Program-made: the position numbers and the translations under genes
Part shown: positions 54,281-64,000 of the stretch, piece by piece
Layout: each line of letters begins with the position of its first letter
How positions within the stretch are numbered: the stretch's first letter is position 1
The notes under the pieces: generated by a model
The model's database searches: none
Told to the model about the DNA's origin: nothing
What the model saw: the letters and a program-made list of their open reading frames with translations, nothing else
Source of the DNA: Durusdinium trenchii
Taxonomy: Eukaryota > Sar > Dinophyceae > Suessiales > Symbiodiniaceae
Length of the DNA: 64,000 nt
Direction of reading: 5' to 3'
NCBI GenBank assembly: GCA_963970005.1
Contig: CAXAMN010004224.1
Coordinates: 890,278 to 954,277, forward strand

Positions 54281-54769
54281 ATGATGAAGTGGTCCGCAGC
54301 CTGTGTGCGGCGACCAGCCACTGCTGTGCAGCGGAAACCAGCTGCCCATGGCGATGGCCTGGCCGTGGCCGTCCGCTTGACAAAGGCATTTCTTCTGCTG
54401 AGAGCGAAGAAATTGTCGTTTGCGTTGCGTAGAACATGTGATGGTGCCACTAGCAGTGCCAGCGCAAATCTTTCATTGGTGCTTTGGGTGATGTGGCAGG
54501 TACACGATGAGGCATCGTGGACACGTGAAGTGTTCCATGAGCAGCTGCATGCGTGGGCTGATGGTTTGGAGCCTTATGTGAAGCTTGGCATCAGCAGCAA
54601 TGAGCGTGCCCGTGCTTCTGGGTTCTACTGTCGCTTCTACTGTTTGTCGCGCTCTCCTGGCACTTGCTCCTGGCGTGGCGTTGGGTCCTATACGACCGAG
54701 ACTCGCTCCTTGACGGTGAAGAGCACGGACAACGACAAACATGGAGACAGCTCGAGGCAGGTGGTGTGA
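54281..54769 (+). CDS. unrecognised 162-codon ORF
   Basis: Starts MMKWSAACVRRPATAVQRKP after GCAAG, with a basic Ala/Arg N-terminus, then a helix (LTKAFLLLRAKKLSFALRR), then WTREVFHEQLHAWADGLEPY VKLGISSNERARASG. The last 40 residues are Ser/Thr-rich and may be intron. The 228-codon minus frame at 54473-55159 overlaps it but is low-texture. Confidence 0.4.
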   Translation: MMKWSAACVRRPATAVQRKPAAHGDGLAVAVRLTKAFLLLRAKKLSFALRRTCDGATSSASANLSLVLWVMWQVHDEASWTREVFHEQLHAWADGLEPYVKLGISSNERARASGFYCRFYCLSRSPGTCSWRGVGSYTTETRSLTVKSTDNDKHGDSSRQVV

Positions 54770-55261
54770 ACAGACTGTGCAGGTTAACTGGAACGCTGGC
54801 AAGCTACATGTGGCTTCGACGAAGGTACAATGTACAAGACCACATTTGGCCATGTTGAAATTGTGGTAGAGAGACATGTGAGAAACTAATGGGTTCGTTG
54901 CAATGCTCTGGAGAGCGACAATACTTTCTGGCTGGAAACGCAGGACGTACAAAGGCTCTGAGCATGGCTTGACTGAGAACACATGTACAGCCAGCAAGAG
55001 TTGCGATTGATCTCCAGACCAGGCTCTTGTGTTGCTCTGTTCCTTGGCGAGGGCAAAATGTGGCTTCGTTGTGCTCGGTGGATTTGACTTGATGGGGTAT
55101 AGTTTTCTGAGGGTCGCTCTGCGTAATAATGTGTAGCAATGTGAAGTGGAAAAGCCCACTCATTGCACCCTCGGAGTTGTCCGTTTGTGCGCAAACTTAC
55201 TAAAACTCTGAGTTCCTGCGCTTCCAAGAAGCTCTGTGTGAAGCTGGCAGCTCTAAAACTG

Positions 55262-55530
55262 CATTCTAGGTTTCTAGAAGCTGATCGCAGAAGCTCCAAG
55301 GAGAGCTGGCAACTCCAAATCAGACCTGGCAGCTCAGTTTCAAAACTTCTGGAGAATAGCTGCCAGCTCTCTCTGGAGCTTCTGCCTCCTAGAAGAGCTT
55401 CTAGAAATTTAGCTTCTAAAACCCCTAGAAGCGCTTCTATAGAAGTGCTTCTAGGATTTCCTAGAAGCGCTTCTAGGATCTGCATGTTTTTGGTTCAAAT
55501 CTCTCTAGAAGCGCTTCTAGGATCTGCAAG
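55262..55530. repeat. cluster of CTAGAAGCGCTTCTAG palindromes
   Basis: The 16-bp palindrome, perfect or nearly so, occurs at about 55430, 55465 and 55504, with half-copies (TTCTAGAAGCT, AGAAGCTCC, CTTCTGGAG) from 55262 onward and again at 58650-58672. The phrase CTAGGATCTGCA follows two of the copies. The cluster ends just upstream of the gene D start. Confidence 0.85.
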
Positions 55531-55547
55531 TTTTCCTTCAAGTTGCA

Positions 55548-58389
55548 ATGGCCTTGCCAGTGGTAAAGCCTGAAGCAGGCTCCCTGGTAAATGAGCTGGC
55601 AGCCTTTTGTGCCTAACTGTGGGCCTGATGATTTTCCAGCTGACCCAGAGAATGCCTGCTTGAGGCATGCAAGCTTTTTGAAGCTGTTGTTCCAGAAGAA
55701 TTTGTCAAAGCCTAATGAGAGAAAGGCTGTCTTGAAACCGACTTGGGCAACCTGAGCCCACATGAAGCCAAACAAATGGTGAACACTTTGCGTGAATACA
55801 AGAGCTAATTGGGAACTAACAGGATGAGTTTGAAAAATGGTGAGAGGACACCTCCTGTGCTGCTGCAGCTCATAGACATTGTGGCAGGAGCAAAGCCTGA
55901 GGAAGGCTCAGTGCCAACGAGGCCTGAAAGCAAGCAAGGCCCAGCAAAGCCTGTGTACAGAAGGCTGAGCAGCAAGACGCCTGAGAAGAAAGCTGTCATC
56001 ACCATTGCACCAGGCCATGAAGCTGCAGCAGCAATGCCTGGCGAAGGCACTTCTGAAGGCCAGGGCTCAGCAGATGATGCTTCTGTGGTCGGAGTGGCCA
56101 GTGCTAGCACAATGGTGATGGATGCTTTGGGGCCTGAAGCCACCAAAAAGCTTGCCACAAAGGCTGCAACCACAGAGAAGCCTGCCACAAAGGCTGCAGC
56201 CAAAAGGCCTGCAGCTTGCATGGTTGAAGGGCAAAGGCCTGTAAAGGCAATGAATGCTGAGAGGAATCAGAAGCCTTTGGCTGGGTCAAGGTGACCAAAG
56301 CCTGTGAGAAGGCTCAAGAAGAGGTGAGCTGCAAGACACAATTTTGGAGAAGGTGATGGCAATGGCAAAGGCTGACCAAGGCTGAGCTAGTCACCTCCAA
56401 GAACAACTTGCTGAAAGAGCACCAAAGGTGAAAGCCTGCACAGGCAATAGAAAATGACAGCCTTTAGGCACAACTGCTGCATGCAGGGGTACAGCCTACA
56501 AAAAGTAGGAGCAACAATTGTTTTCGAGAAAAGTGCGCGCAAAAATTTGAATAGGTTCAAAGCAATAGGTTCAAAGACTAACCCTAAAACAGAACCTGCT
56601 CAAGCAGCTTGCACGGCGGCTTTTTTTAAACACGAGTTTTCCTGCCAATGCGTGAAAAAGGCATCTTGGAAAGCAGTTGTCCAACATCACCTTGAACCTT
56701 TTTTTTGAATGATTTTTTGGGGCTCAGCCTGCATAACTGAGAAAAGCCTGGCAGTGATGAGCTCCAGCCTGACTGGGATGGTCCAGAAGGCAAATGCGTG
56801 TAAAAGGCATTCAAAGCGTGTAAGAGGCTCTTAGGTGCAGCAAAAGGCTGCTCTTTTTGAAGTACCGTCCTCAAGGAAGGCTGCTTGTGCAAAAAAGATG
56901 AGCCTGCAAGGGAGGGATGGTTGGGTACAAAGACTAAGGTAAAGGTAACCTCTAGGTTTCGAAGGAAGGTAGCACTACCAATTCCAGAACAAAAAAGATT
57001 GAAAAGTCAGAAAATGTCAGAAACCCTTATTTAGATTAATAAGGGAAACAACCAAAAAGGTCAGACAATGTCATTTTTTAAATTCCTGTGGAAAGGCGCA
57101 GCCATCCAAAAGCTGCCTGTCATCAGCTTTTCTTGACAGCAAATTTTGCTCCAAGCGTCCACGCTCAGCAAAGGTTTAGCAAAGGTTTTTGGAAAGACAT
57201 GCCTGACACAGAAGAGGCCAGCAACCAAAACTGAGGTGGAAGTGGATGGGCGCCCAGTCAAACAGGAGAAGGACACTCCATAAAGGCCCTCCAAAACCTC
57301 AGGCCAGCAGGGCCTGTCTCAGGCCCACTGGCACCTCCAAGCAGAAAGGCTTGGGCAGACATGAAATACAAGTTGAATTCAATGCCTGGAAAAAGCACAA
57401 TTTGAGAAGTGCAGGAGCAACCAGGAGAAGTGGGAGTTTTACTATAATGTGTTCCTGCTGCACACCATTGCCAGCCAGAAGGCTGTGCACAAGGAATGCC
57501 TGGAAAGGCAAACCTCCACCAACACACAGGTGGCGGGGTGGGTGGAGATTGGGAAGTTGCAGGGCTCTGCCAGAGAACCCTGACATTGAAAGGCACTGAC
57601 ATTGATAAGGCTGTGGAAGACCTGGAAGGAAGGCCCCATGAGGTCAAAAGCTGGGCTGCCAGTGGTGTGAAACAAGACCACATCACAAAGGATCTGGCCA
57701 GCAAGGTGAAAGAGGAAAATGAAAGCCTGGTTAAGGCTCAAGCTTCAGTTGGTGACTTGCAGGAGAGTGACTTTGAGCATGTAGAGAGAGCTTTGCACTT
57801 TGCACACAGTGCCTGACAATGGCATAACGGTGCGTGCTGGAGACCCCAGTGTCAGCTCCCAGACACACCACAGCCTGAGGGTAGGTCTCAAGAAGCAAAG
57901 CCTTCAAGCAGGCCATGAGCACATTGGGCAACAATGTGGGCAAAATGAAGATGCTCCCAGAAAGCCTGAAAAAGGCCCCAGACCAAGAGCAAGCCAGAGC
58001 CAGTTTGATAGAAATTTGAAAATTGAACGCCAAATTTGGCACCAGCAGTCCAAGTGTCACTGAATCCTTGGAAGCATTGAAAAAGGAGCGCGACCTGCGA
58101 CAAAAAAGCCTGACAATAGCTCTTGCACCACACGGGATGTGGGCAAAGAATGCTGGCGCCCACAGCTGTAAAAGTTGAAAAGCCAGCGCTTGGCTCTGGA
58201 AACCGAAGCTATCTCCAAGGATGAAGATGACACTTTCACCTGGGGGGGCACAACCTGCTTGAGCACATCATTGATGAAATCTCACTGGGAGCCAACCCCA
58301 GAGATTCCTGGAACTATAGAGATGAAACCTTTGCTGGGCAGATTCAAGCCTTATTCTATAGAAGGGGTGGCCTGCATTCCAGAAAGTGA
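55548..58389 (+). CDS. gene D: Lys/Ala-rich then coiled-coil multi-exon gene
   Basis: Blocks on +: 55548-about 55613 (MALPVVKPEAGSLVNELAAF), about 55634-55757 (ADPENACLRHASFLKLLFQK), about 55740-55808 (TDLGNLSPHEAKQMVNTLRE), 55824-56294, 57407-57583 (EKWEFYYNVFLLHTIASQKA), 57592-57816 (TDIDKAVEDLEGRPHEVKSW, KVKEENESLVKAQASV), 57885-58019 (KAFKQAMSTLGNNVGKMKML), about 58047-58165 (TESLEALKKERDLRQKSL) and about 58170-58389 (NLLEHIIDEISLGANPRDSW NYRDE). From memory this resembles Lys-rich N-terminus plus coiled-coil proteins common in Symbiodiniaceae, without known function. The last block needs one added G at 58242-58248 to stay open. Intron borders are mostly unresolved. The stretch is unusually rich in AGGC and GCCT words. 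Confidence 0.5.
55824..56294 (+). CDS. gene D exon: histone H1-like Lys/Ala/Pro tail
   Basis: Begins MSLKNGERTPPVLLQLIDIV after AACAGG. The middle is polar and Ser/Thr/Gly-rich, then comes ATKKLATKAATTEKPATKAA AKRPAA, which resembles H1/HCc-type DNA-binding tails. It is open to TGA at 56292-56294. The minus frame over it (55805-56221) is the Ala/Val/Ser-rich complement. Confidence 0.5.
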   Translation: MSLKNGERTPPVLLQLIDIVAGAKPEEGSVPTRPESKQGPAKPVYRRLSSKTPEKKAVITIAPGHEAAAAMPGEGTSEGQGSADDASVVGVASASTMVMDALGPEATKKLATKAATTEKPATKAAAKRPAACMVEGQRPVKAMNAERNQKPLAGSR

Positions 58390-59535
58390 AAAGGTCTTGC
58401 TGAAATGGATGGCATCCAATCCTGTCCTCACATTGAACCAGGCTGCCTCTTCCATTGATTGTGCCTGACCTGGGCACAATGCCTGCTACCAGGCACATTG
58501 TTACTGGTGCTCAAAGAAGCAATATGATCACTCCACACCCTGTAAATCATCTATATTTCGGCTCAGAAAATCTTGCAGCTCCAAATCTCTGTGAGTCTTT
58601 GTGTTGGTTGTGTTGGAAGCTCGCATGCACTCCCACATCCCCATTCCTAGAAGCTCCTAGAAGCGCTCGCTGTAGTCTTCATTGCACCGGCTCTGATGCG
58701 TAGCTGGTCTGGGAAGCCTTTGGTCTAATTCTTTGGAAAAACCTACGCTGTTATGTTGCTGCATAGAGCAGCCAGTCGTACATTAATGATAACGTCACCA
58801 TGATGTTTGTGTTTTTTTTGGTTGGTACAGCATCAAATAAGCACAGTGCTGGTACAGTCGTGAAGTGGATGAAAGCACGCTTCGCAGCTGGGGCACCTTC
58901 TGGCTACGCGACTACTTCAGTCTGGAGAACAGACTTTACGGAGGGGGTGTGTGAACGACGGCGCAGCTGGTTTGAGAGCCACGCGCGTTCCCCCACGGTA
59001 TTGATCTGTGATTTGTGCTTGTTCCGTGTTCCAGAGATCTTGATGGAGCAGATGTTTGCTTCGAAGCGCGGCAAGCGAGCTCATCACCTTTAAGGAGGAG
59101 GCAAGCGAGCTCATCACCTTTAAGGAGGAGCGCGCATGACATTGTGAACATCTCGTTCACACTGACTATGGGGGGCCAAAACGTGCACCAAGATCCGTGC
59201 TGCAGAATGTGTTCGATCAATAGCGGGTGCAACACCATGCTGACAACGTTTCCTTACAACTCTCCTTCTTTGTTTAAACGCTCGCCTGGCATCATTTTGT
59301 GTGTTTTTACTGATTCACCTTCACACCCTAGAGTCCTAGAGGCGCCAATGAAGTGCAATAAAGCAGCTAATCAGAGGAAGCTTCTGCAAGATAGCTCTGA
59401 ATGACCATGCAGAAAGAATATGCAAGGCGTTATCTTCTAGGCACAGCTTGGCTGTTGAAGCAAGAGAAGCCAATCGATGCCAATCGTTTCAGCTTACTTT
59501 CTGGACGATGGGCAAAAGCTGGATAGAAGGGTGAG
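58390..59535. other. weak frames; exact 30-bp tandem duplication
   Basis: GCAAGCGAGCTCATCACCTT then TAAGGAGGAG at 59071-59100 is repeated exactly at 59101-59130. A + frame at 58800-58925 reads NKHSAGTVVKWMKARFAAG and may be an exon. Nothing else supported. Confidence 0.4.
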
Positions 59536-59536
59536 T

Positions 59537-59537
59537 T

Positions 59538-59568
<31 letters not shown>

Positions 59569-59605
59569 CACAGAGAGAGAGAGAGGGAGACAGAGAGATA
59601 GAGGA
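59537..59605. repeat. (GA)n microsatellite
   Basis: GAGAGAGA with short CGACA and GGGA interruptions. Confidence 0.95.
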
Positions 59606-60061
59606 GCATAGCGCGTTTGGAGCGTGACTGTGCAGGCTTTGGTCTTGCAAACCATTCTGGTTACCAAGTTGGTGTTTTTGCTTGTTGCAGTGTCGGTTGG
59701 ATGAAGCTCCAAAGAAAACCGTACTTGAAAGAACGGATGGCCATACACGACGTTGCTGCGGTGACCAGGGTCAGTTTCATCATGAATAGCTTTGTGCATA
59801 TTATTTCCTTCTGTGTGTAGCGTGCTGCAGGACCTTCAGAGATCCACGTGGATCTCTGGCCCTGCGATAGAGTGTAGAAACGATCAGCAGCAAGGCTCCA
59901 GACCAAAAAATATGCGGGAGCACGAGGGGTGAAAGTGCCAGCGGTGCTAGAGATATGTTGACGCAGCGGTGGCCTTTTGAAGAGGTGAGAATGCGCACGA
60001 CTATTTGTAGCATGTCTTTTGTCACCATGTTGTTAGATTGTGGTTGGAATCCTACACTTTA

Positions 60062-60096
60062 CTTGTTTGCTTGCTTTGCTTGCTTGTTTGTTTGTT

Positions 60097-60141
<45 letters not shown>

Positions 60142-60262
60142 TTGTTTGTTTGTTTGTTTTTTGGGTTTTGTTTTGTTTTGTTTGTTTGGTTGGTTTGTTT
60201 GGCCTGTTTGTTTTGTTTGTTTTGTTGTGTTGTGTTTTTTGTTTGCTCGTTTGCTGGGTTGG
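60062..60262. repeat. (TTTG)n/(TCTG)n microsatellite
   Basis: TTGCTTGTTTGTTTG, then about ten TCTG units at 60099-60137, then TTTG and TTTTG units. It causes Cys/Leu/Val/Phe-rich false frames. Confidence 0.95.
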
Positions 60263-60354
60263 TTTTGGCTTACTTTTGCCCCACCTGTCAGGTGAGGATT
60301 GTGTAAGATTTTGTGTCAGCCCCGTCTCATCCTCCGCCTCCTCCTTCTCCTCCT

Positions 60355-60560
60355 CGTCGTCATCCGCCGGACCTCAACCACGACTATCCACGCCCAGTGT
60401 TCCCTGCCCGACCTCAACCACGACCGTCCGCGCCCGGACCTCAACCACGACCATCCACGCCCAGTGTTCCCTGCCGAGCTCAACCACGACCATGCGCCCA
60501 GTGTTCCCTGCCGGACCTCAAGTGCGAGCTCCAGGCCTCCAGGCCCAAGTGTTCCTTGCC
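60355..60560. repeat. degenerate minisatellite of CCNGACCTCAACCACGACC units
   Basis: Units built from GACCTCAACCACGACCATCC and GCCCAGTGTTCCCTGCC recur six or more times. They end where R copy 3 begins. The open frames on both strands reflect the repeat. Confidence 0.8.
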
Positions 60561-60829
60561 GGACCTCTACCACAAGATACAACCACACTTCGAACTTGGA
60601 TTTTCAGTTAATGCAAGTATCACGTTGGGAAGAAAGGCGAAGAACCGCAGGGCGCAAAGGTCAGTGAAAACAGTATGGTTTAACTTTGTTTGCAGTGGCA
60701 CTCGAAAAGACGATCGGACACTCAGCGCGGCTGCAAGTCGGCTGTAAGGCTGCGGTGGGTTTGTGGGATGTATCATGAAGAACCATGAAAACAAACAAGG
60801 TCAATTGGACAGCTTGTTCAACCGTTAAA

Positions 60830-60919
60830 GCAGGTACACATCCATGGCCAGTGGATGCTTCCCTCTCTGATGCCTAGCTTCGTTGGACAGAGTAGCATCA
60901 GAGAGCTCTGTCCCCCTGC
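60830..60919 (+). ncRNA. R structured domain, copy 3
   Basis: Closing helix GCAGG 60830-60834 with CCTGC 60915-60919. Hairpin CATCCA 60839-60844 with TGGATG 60852-60857, loop TGGCCAG. Stem A TCTGATGC 60866-60873 with GCATCAGA 60895-60902. Stem B ACAGAG 60887-60892 with CTCTGT 60906-60911. Loop CTAGCTTCGTTGG. Confidence 0.7.
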
Positions 60920-61355
60920 CTGTGTAAAAGTGGTGGGGTAAGACCCTTTGTCCAGGGTTTGACGCACACAGATCGCCGCATTCGGCGCTTTTTCAAGACT
61001 CCCCCTACCGTTGAACCAGTGGACGAAAACCTTTTTGCCCAGGGGTGGACACACACACACACACAGAGCCGTTTTCGGCGCGGTCAAAGTAGTAGTAAGG
61101 CCAGGGGCCTCCAGTAGCGTCCTGACTCCCAGAGGAACATTTGTACAAAAAGCGCCAAATTGTTGGCGCAACGAAGAACTAGTAGACACCTAAAAAGCCT
61201 TAGAAAGACCGAAGAAGCAACGAAACAAGAGCAGACTAAGAGGGCAAGAAAGAAGAGTAGGGTAGTTACGAGGCCCACTTAGTTAAACGAAAGTAGAAGG
61301 CGAGCGGGACATTCGTCTTAAACCGCCCGGGTAGCTAGCAATAGCTAGGAGAAAC

Positions 61356-61403
61356 AGAAGGAAAGGCACCAACACACAAGTGTGTTGAGTGCGATTTCCT
61401 TCT
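61356..61403 (+). repeat. R tail hairpin, copy 3
   Basis: AGAAGGAAA/TTTCCTTCT, GCAC/GTGC and AACACAC/GTGTGTT arms as in copy 1 at 27357-27404, 48 bases in both. Confidence 0.8.
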
Positions 61404-61687
61404 GTTTCCCGAGTAGCGGGTGGGATAGCAACGGAGGCCTGGGGGGGGGGGGTTGTGCGCATGATGATTTCATCCGGCCTGTGAATACTTAGCAGCGCAG
61501 GCATGTGAATACTTAGCCGTCATGTATTCCGAAATCTGAACTGAAAGTTGAAATCCGATGTATTCTTCAAGAAACCGTTTTTTGGCCCGGCGGCCAGTGT
61601 GGCAGTTGATTCTGTGAGGGTGTCGGTGCCTTCCTGTGATGTTCCAGTGATCGGTGGAGCGTTGGGGTGGTTGCTTTCCCATTCAAA

Positions 61688-61792
61688 AACAGCGCCCCTG
61701 TGAAGGGGATCACACTCAGCACCCGAGTGGGACGGCTGAGCAGGACACACTTCGAACTTGGATTTTCAGTTAATGCAAGTATCACGTTGGGA
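61688..61792 (+). mobile_element. element R, copy 4, cut by the gap
   Basis: Head CAGCGCCCCTGTGAAGGGGA then CACACTCAGCACCCGAGTGG, matching copy 2. Its last 47 bases before the Ns are identical to 60588-60634 of copy 3. The structured domain, if present, is in the gap. Confidence 0.75.
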
Positions 61793-62572
61793 NNNNNNNN
61801 NNNNNNNNNNNNNNNNNNNNNNNNNNNNNNNNNNNNNNNNNNNNNNNNNNNNNNNNNNNNNNNNNNNNNNNNNNNNNNNNNNNNNNNNNNNNNNNNNNNN
61901 NNNNNNNNNNNNNNNNNNNNNNNNNNNNNNNNNNNNNNNNNNNNNNNNNNNNNNNNNNNNNNNNNNNNNNNNNNNNNNNNNNNNNNNNNNNNNNNNNNNN
62001 NNNNNNNNNNNNNNNNNNNNNNNNNNNNNNNNNNNNNNNNNNNNNNNNNNNNNNNNNNNNNNNNNNNNNNNNNNNNNNNNNNNNNNNNNNNNNNNNNNNN
62101 NNNNNNNNNNNNNNNNNNNNNNNNNNNNNNNNNNNNNNNNNNNNNNNNNNNNNNNNNNNNNNNNNNNNNNNNNNNNNNNNNNNNNNNNNNNNNNNNNNNN
62201 NNNNNNNNNNNNNNNNNNNNNNNNNNNNNNNNNNNNNNNNNNNNNNNNNNNNNNNNNNNNNNNNNNNNNNNNNNNNNNNNNNNNNNNNNNNNNNNNNNNN
62301 NNNNNNNNNNNNNNNNNNNNNNNNNNNNNNNNNNNNNNNNNNNNNNNNNNNNNNNNNNNNNNNNNNNNNNNNNNNNNNNNNNNNNNNNNNNNNNNNNNNN
62401 NNNNNNNNNNNNNNNNNNNNNNNNNNNNNNNNNNNNNNNNNNNNNNNNNNNNNNNNNNNNNNNNNNNNNNNNNNNNNNNNNNNNNNNNNNNNNNNNNNNN
62501 NNNNNNNNNNNNNNNNNNNNNNNNNNNNNNNNNNNNNNNNNNNNNNNNNNNNNNNNNNNNNNNNNNNNNNNN
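61793..62572. other. assembly gap, 780 N
   Basis: Run of Ns. All long frames crossing it are artefacts. It lies between an R copy and a minisatellite, both hard to assemble. Confidence 0.99.
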
Positions 62573-62995
62573 ACAAACACGCAACCACAAACACAACCAC
62601 AAACACACAACCACAAAAACAACCACAAACACACAACCACAACCACAACCACAAACACAACCACAAACACACAACCACAAATACAAGCACAAACACAGCC
62701 ACAAACACACAACCGCAAACACATCCACAAACACACAATCACAAAGACACAACCACAACCACAACCACGACTACAAACACACCATCCCAACCACTACCAG
62801 TACCACAAACACAATCACAAACACACAGCCACAAGCACAACCACAAACACAATCACACAGGCACAAACACAACCGAAAACACATCCACAAACACACAATC
62901 ACAAACACACAGCCACAAACACACAAGCACAAACACAACCACAACCACAACACAGCACACAACTACAACCACAGCACACAACCTGAGAACCCACA
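62573..62995. repeat. (CACAAACACAAC)n minisatellite
   Basis: Irregular mixture of CACAAC and CACAAA words with interruptions (TACCAGTACC, ACATCC). Its Thr/Asn/Gln/His or Cys/Val/Trp-rich frames are repeat products. Confidence 0.9.
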
Positions 62996-64000
62996 AGCAA
63001 AATCGAGAACTACAATACTCACGACCATTGCAACATGCTCCTCACTATGGCATCAAGACAAATGATTGAAGTGTCATGGTGGGGATCACTCGAAGTAAAG
63101 TATGTTTTGTTTGTTTGTTTGGTTTGGTTGCTGGTTTGTTTGTTTGGTTGGTTATTTCTTTGTTTGTTTCTTTGTTTTTGCTTTGTTAGTTCTTTTGTTT
63201 TGCTAACAGACGTGTCCAACCACAAACTTAATCACACACAGAGCCTCTGCGTCACATGGTACTGTGGAAGCAAAGAGCAAAAAGAGACCATCATGTAGAA
63301 GACTGTCTACAGAGACGTTATTAACGCGCCCCCCCCCCCCACCCCGTCCCAACCACAAACTTAATCAGACACAGAGACTCCAACAATAAGTTTTAACGTA
63401 ACCAGAAAGTGAGCATCTGTGTTCACTAACCTCACCTAGCTACATGTCATGTACACATCACATCAACTCAATTTGTGTGTGCGCAGGTGAGCTAAATCTG
63501 TGTGCGCGGGCAAGTATGTGGTACCAGGCACAGTTTTGTATTTGTCTAAATCGATGCGTGCACATATGAAATCATCCTGTGTGTGCAGGTGAGTGGTGTT
63601 TCAAAAAACATGCGGTGGGTACATGTGAGCTAATGTTGCGTGCGCAAATGAGGCGCCGTCCCTTGACATGCGTCAGACTGACGCTGGTGGGTTCACTGAA
63701 GAGGATAGCAGTTTCTAGAACAAACATGAACATCTGATTCAATGATTGTTCAAGTGAGGGCATTTCTAAATCTCCCCCCAAAGACGGGTAGAACGGTAGA
63801 ACTTAACTTATAGTAAATTAGACCACCTAGTTTGTGACTACTGAACCCCTTGGGGAAATTGATGTGCTATTATGTGAGTGTTCTGCGTTCCTGACTTTGG
63901 GCGTGTAACCGCATCGGCCTGGCCAAACGGCAGTGTAACCGCCTCGCCCCGTCCGTTCAGGCAAGAAGCGAAGAGTGGGAGTCGGCGCCTGGCTGGCCTG
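62996..64000. other. no gene; simple repeats
   Basis: 63100-63195 is TTTG/TTTC-rich, and 63331-63340 is a C-run. Two related phrases, CCAACCACAAACTTAATCA, lie at 63217 and 63349. 63475-63600 repeats GTGTGCGCAGGTGAG-type words. No exon seen. Confidence 0.5.

Larger units (their letters stand above)
60586..61450 (+). mobile_element. element R, copy 3
   Basis: Starts abruptly at CACACTTCGAACTTGGATTT in mid-element, includes the GCAGGTACA block and structured domain, two (AC)n-GCCGNNTTCGGCGC phrases, CCAGGGGCCTCCAGTAGCGT, the TAAAAAGCCTTAGAA-ACCGA stretch shared with 27190, the 48-bp hairpin, and GCGGGTGGGATAGCAACGGA then GGCCTGGGG shared with 27420. The long shared order with copy 1 shows this is one element family of at least 0.8 kb. 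Confidence 0.7.

Noticed and set aside
54473..55159. 228-codon minus-strand frame
   Set aside because: No domain; it overlaps the more protein-like + frame at 54281-54769 and looks like its shadow plus noncoding sequence.
61567..63065. Very long frames of 300 to 440 codons crossing the N gap
   Set aside because: Most of the codons are N; the ends are minisatellite.
1..64000. Dinoflagellate spliced-leader or relic leader sequence, rRNA, telomere repeat
   Set aside because: Looked for the CATTTTGGCTCAAG core, rRNA-like blocks and TTTAGGG; none found by eye.

Overview
The window looks like a nuclear scaffold from a dinoflagellate, most likely Symbiodiniaceae or a close relative. The sequence shows three things in support. 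Genes are split by many short introns with GT-AG and GC-AG borders whose phases fit. Three coding blocks (5.65-9.07, 9.95-11.6 and 12.68-19.32 kb) lie on the same strand one after another. Several translated exons resemble, from memory only, large multi-copy 'hypothetical' families of Symbiodiniaceae genomes. No spliced-leader, rRNA or convincing tRNA sequence was found. Three runs of N (24764-24773, 44661-44670, 61793-62572) show this is a draft scaffold.

Layout. 0-5.6 kb: a 10-bp minisatellite, then gene-poor sequence. 5.65-19.3 kb: a coding domain on the + strand. Gene A (about 5654-9067) is acidic and then Lys/Arg/Gly-rich. Gene B (9945-about 11600) has the motif order of a C5-methyltransferase-like fold. 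Gene C (12681-19316) has at least fifteen exon-like blocks; it begins with a Pro/Ala/Lys and Trp/Tyr-rich N-terminus and continues into a body with spaced acidic motifs that could be transposase-like. 19.3-43.5 kb: mostly repeats and degenerate sequence. It includes a 21-bp minisatellite, a 73-bp repeat array with 16-bp variable segments, an AT-rich broken minus-strand gene at 27.6-28.3 kb, several fold-back elements, and two of the copies of a structured repeat here named R. 43.5-59 kb: scattered exon-like pieces on + (genes E, F, G, a 163-codon ORF at 54.3 kb, and a Lys-rich multi-exon gene D at 55.55-58.4 kb). 59-64 kb: simple repeats, two more R copies, a 780-N gap and a (CACAAC)n-type minisatellite.

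How the parts may work together. Gene B (methyltransferase-like) directly followed by gene C (transposase-like candidate) suggests, as inference, a composite element or a locus derived from one. Gene C needs a one-base correction in a C7 run and gene D one in a G7 run, so each is either a pseudogene or carries a homopolymer error. The strongest structural signal outside genes is element R. Three copies conserve loop sequences while the stems of a hairpin and of an H-type pseudoknot differ in sequence but keep pairing, which is what a selected RNA structure looks like.

All family assignments are from reading and memory; no search was run. Exon limits given as 'about' are not resolved.
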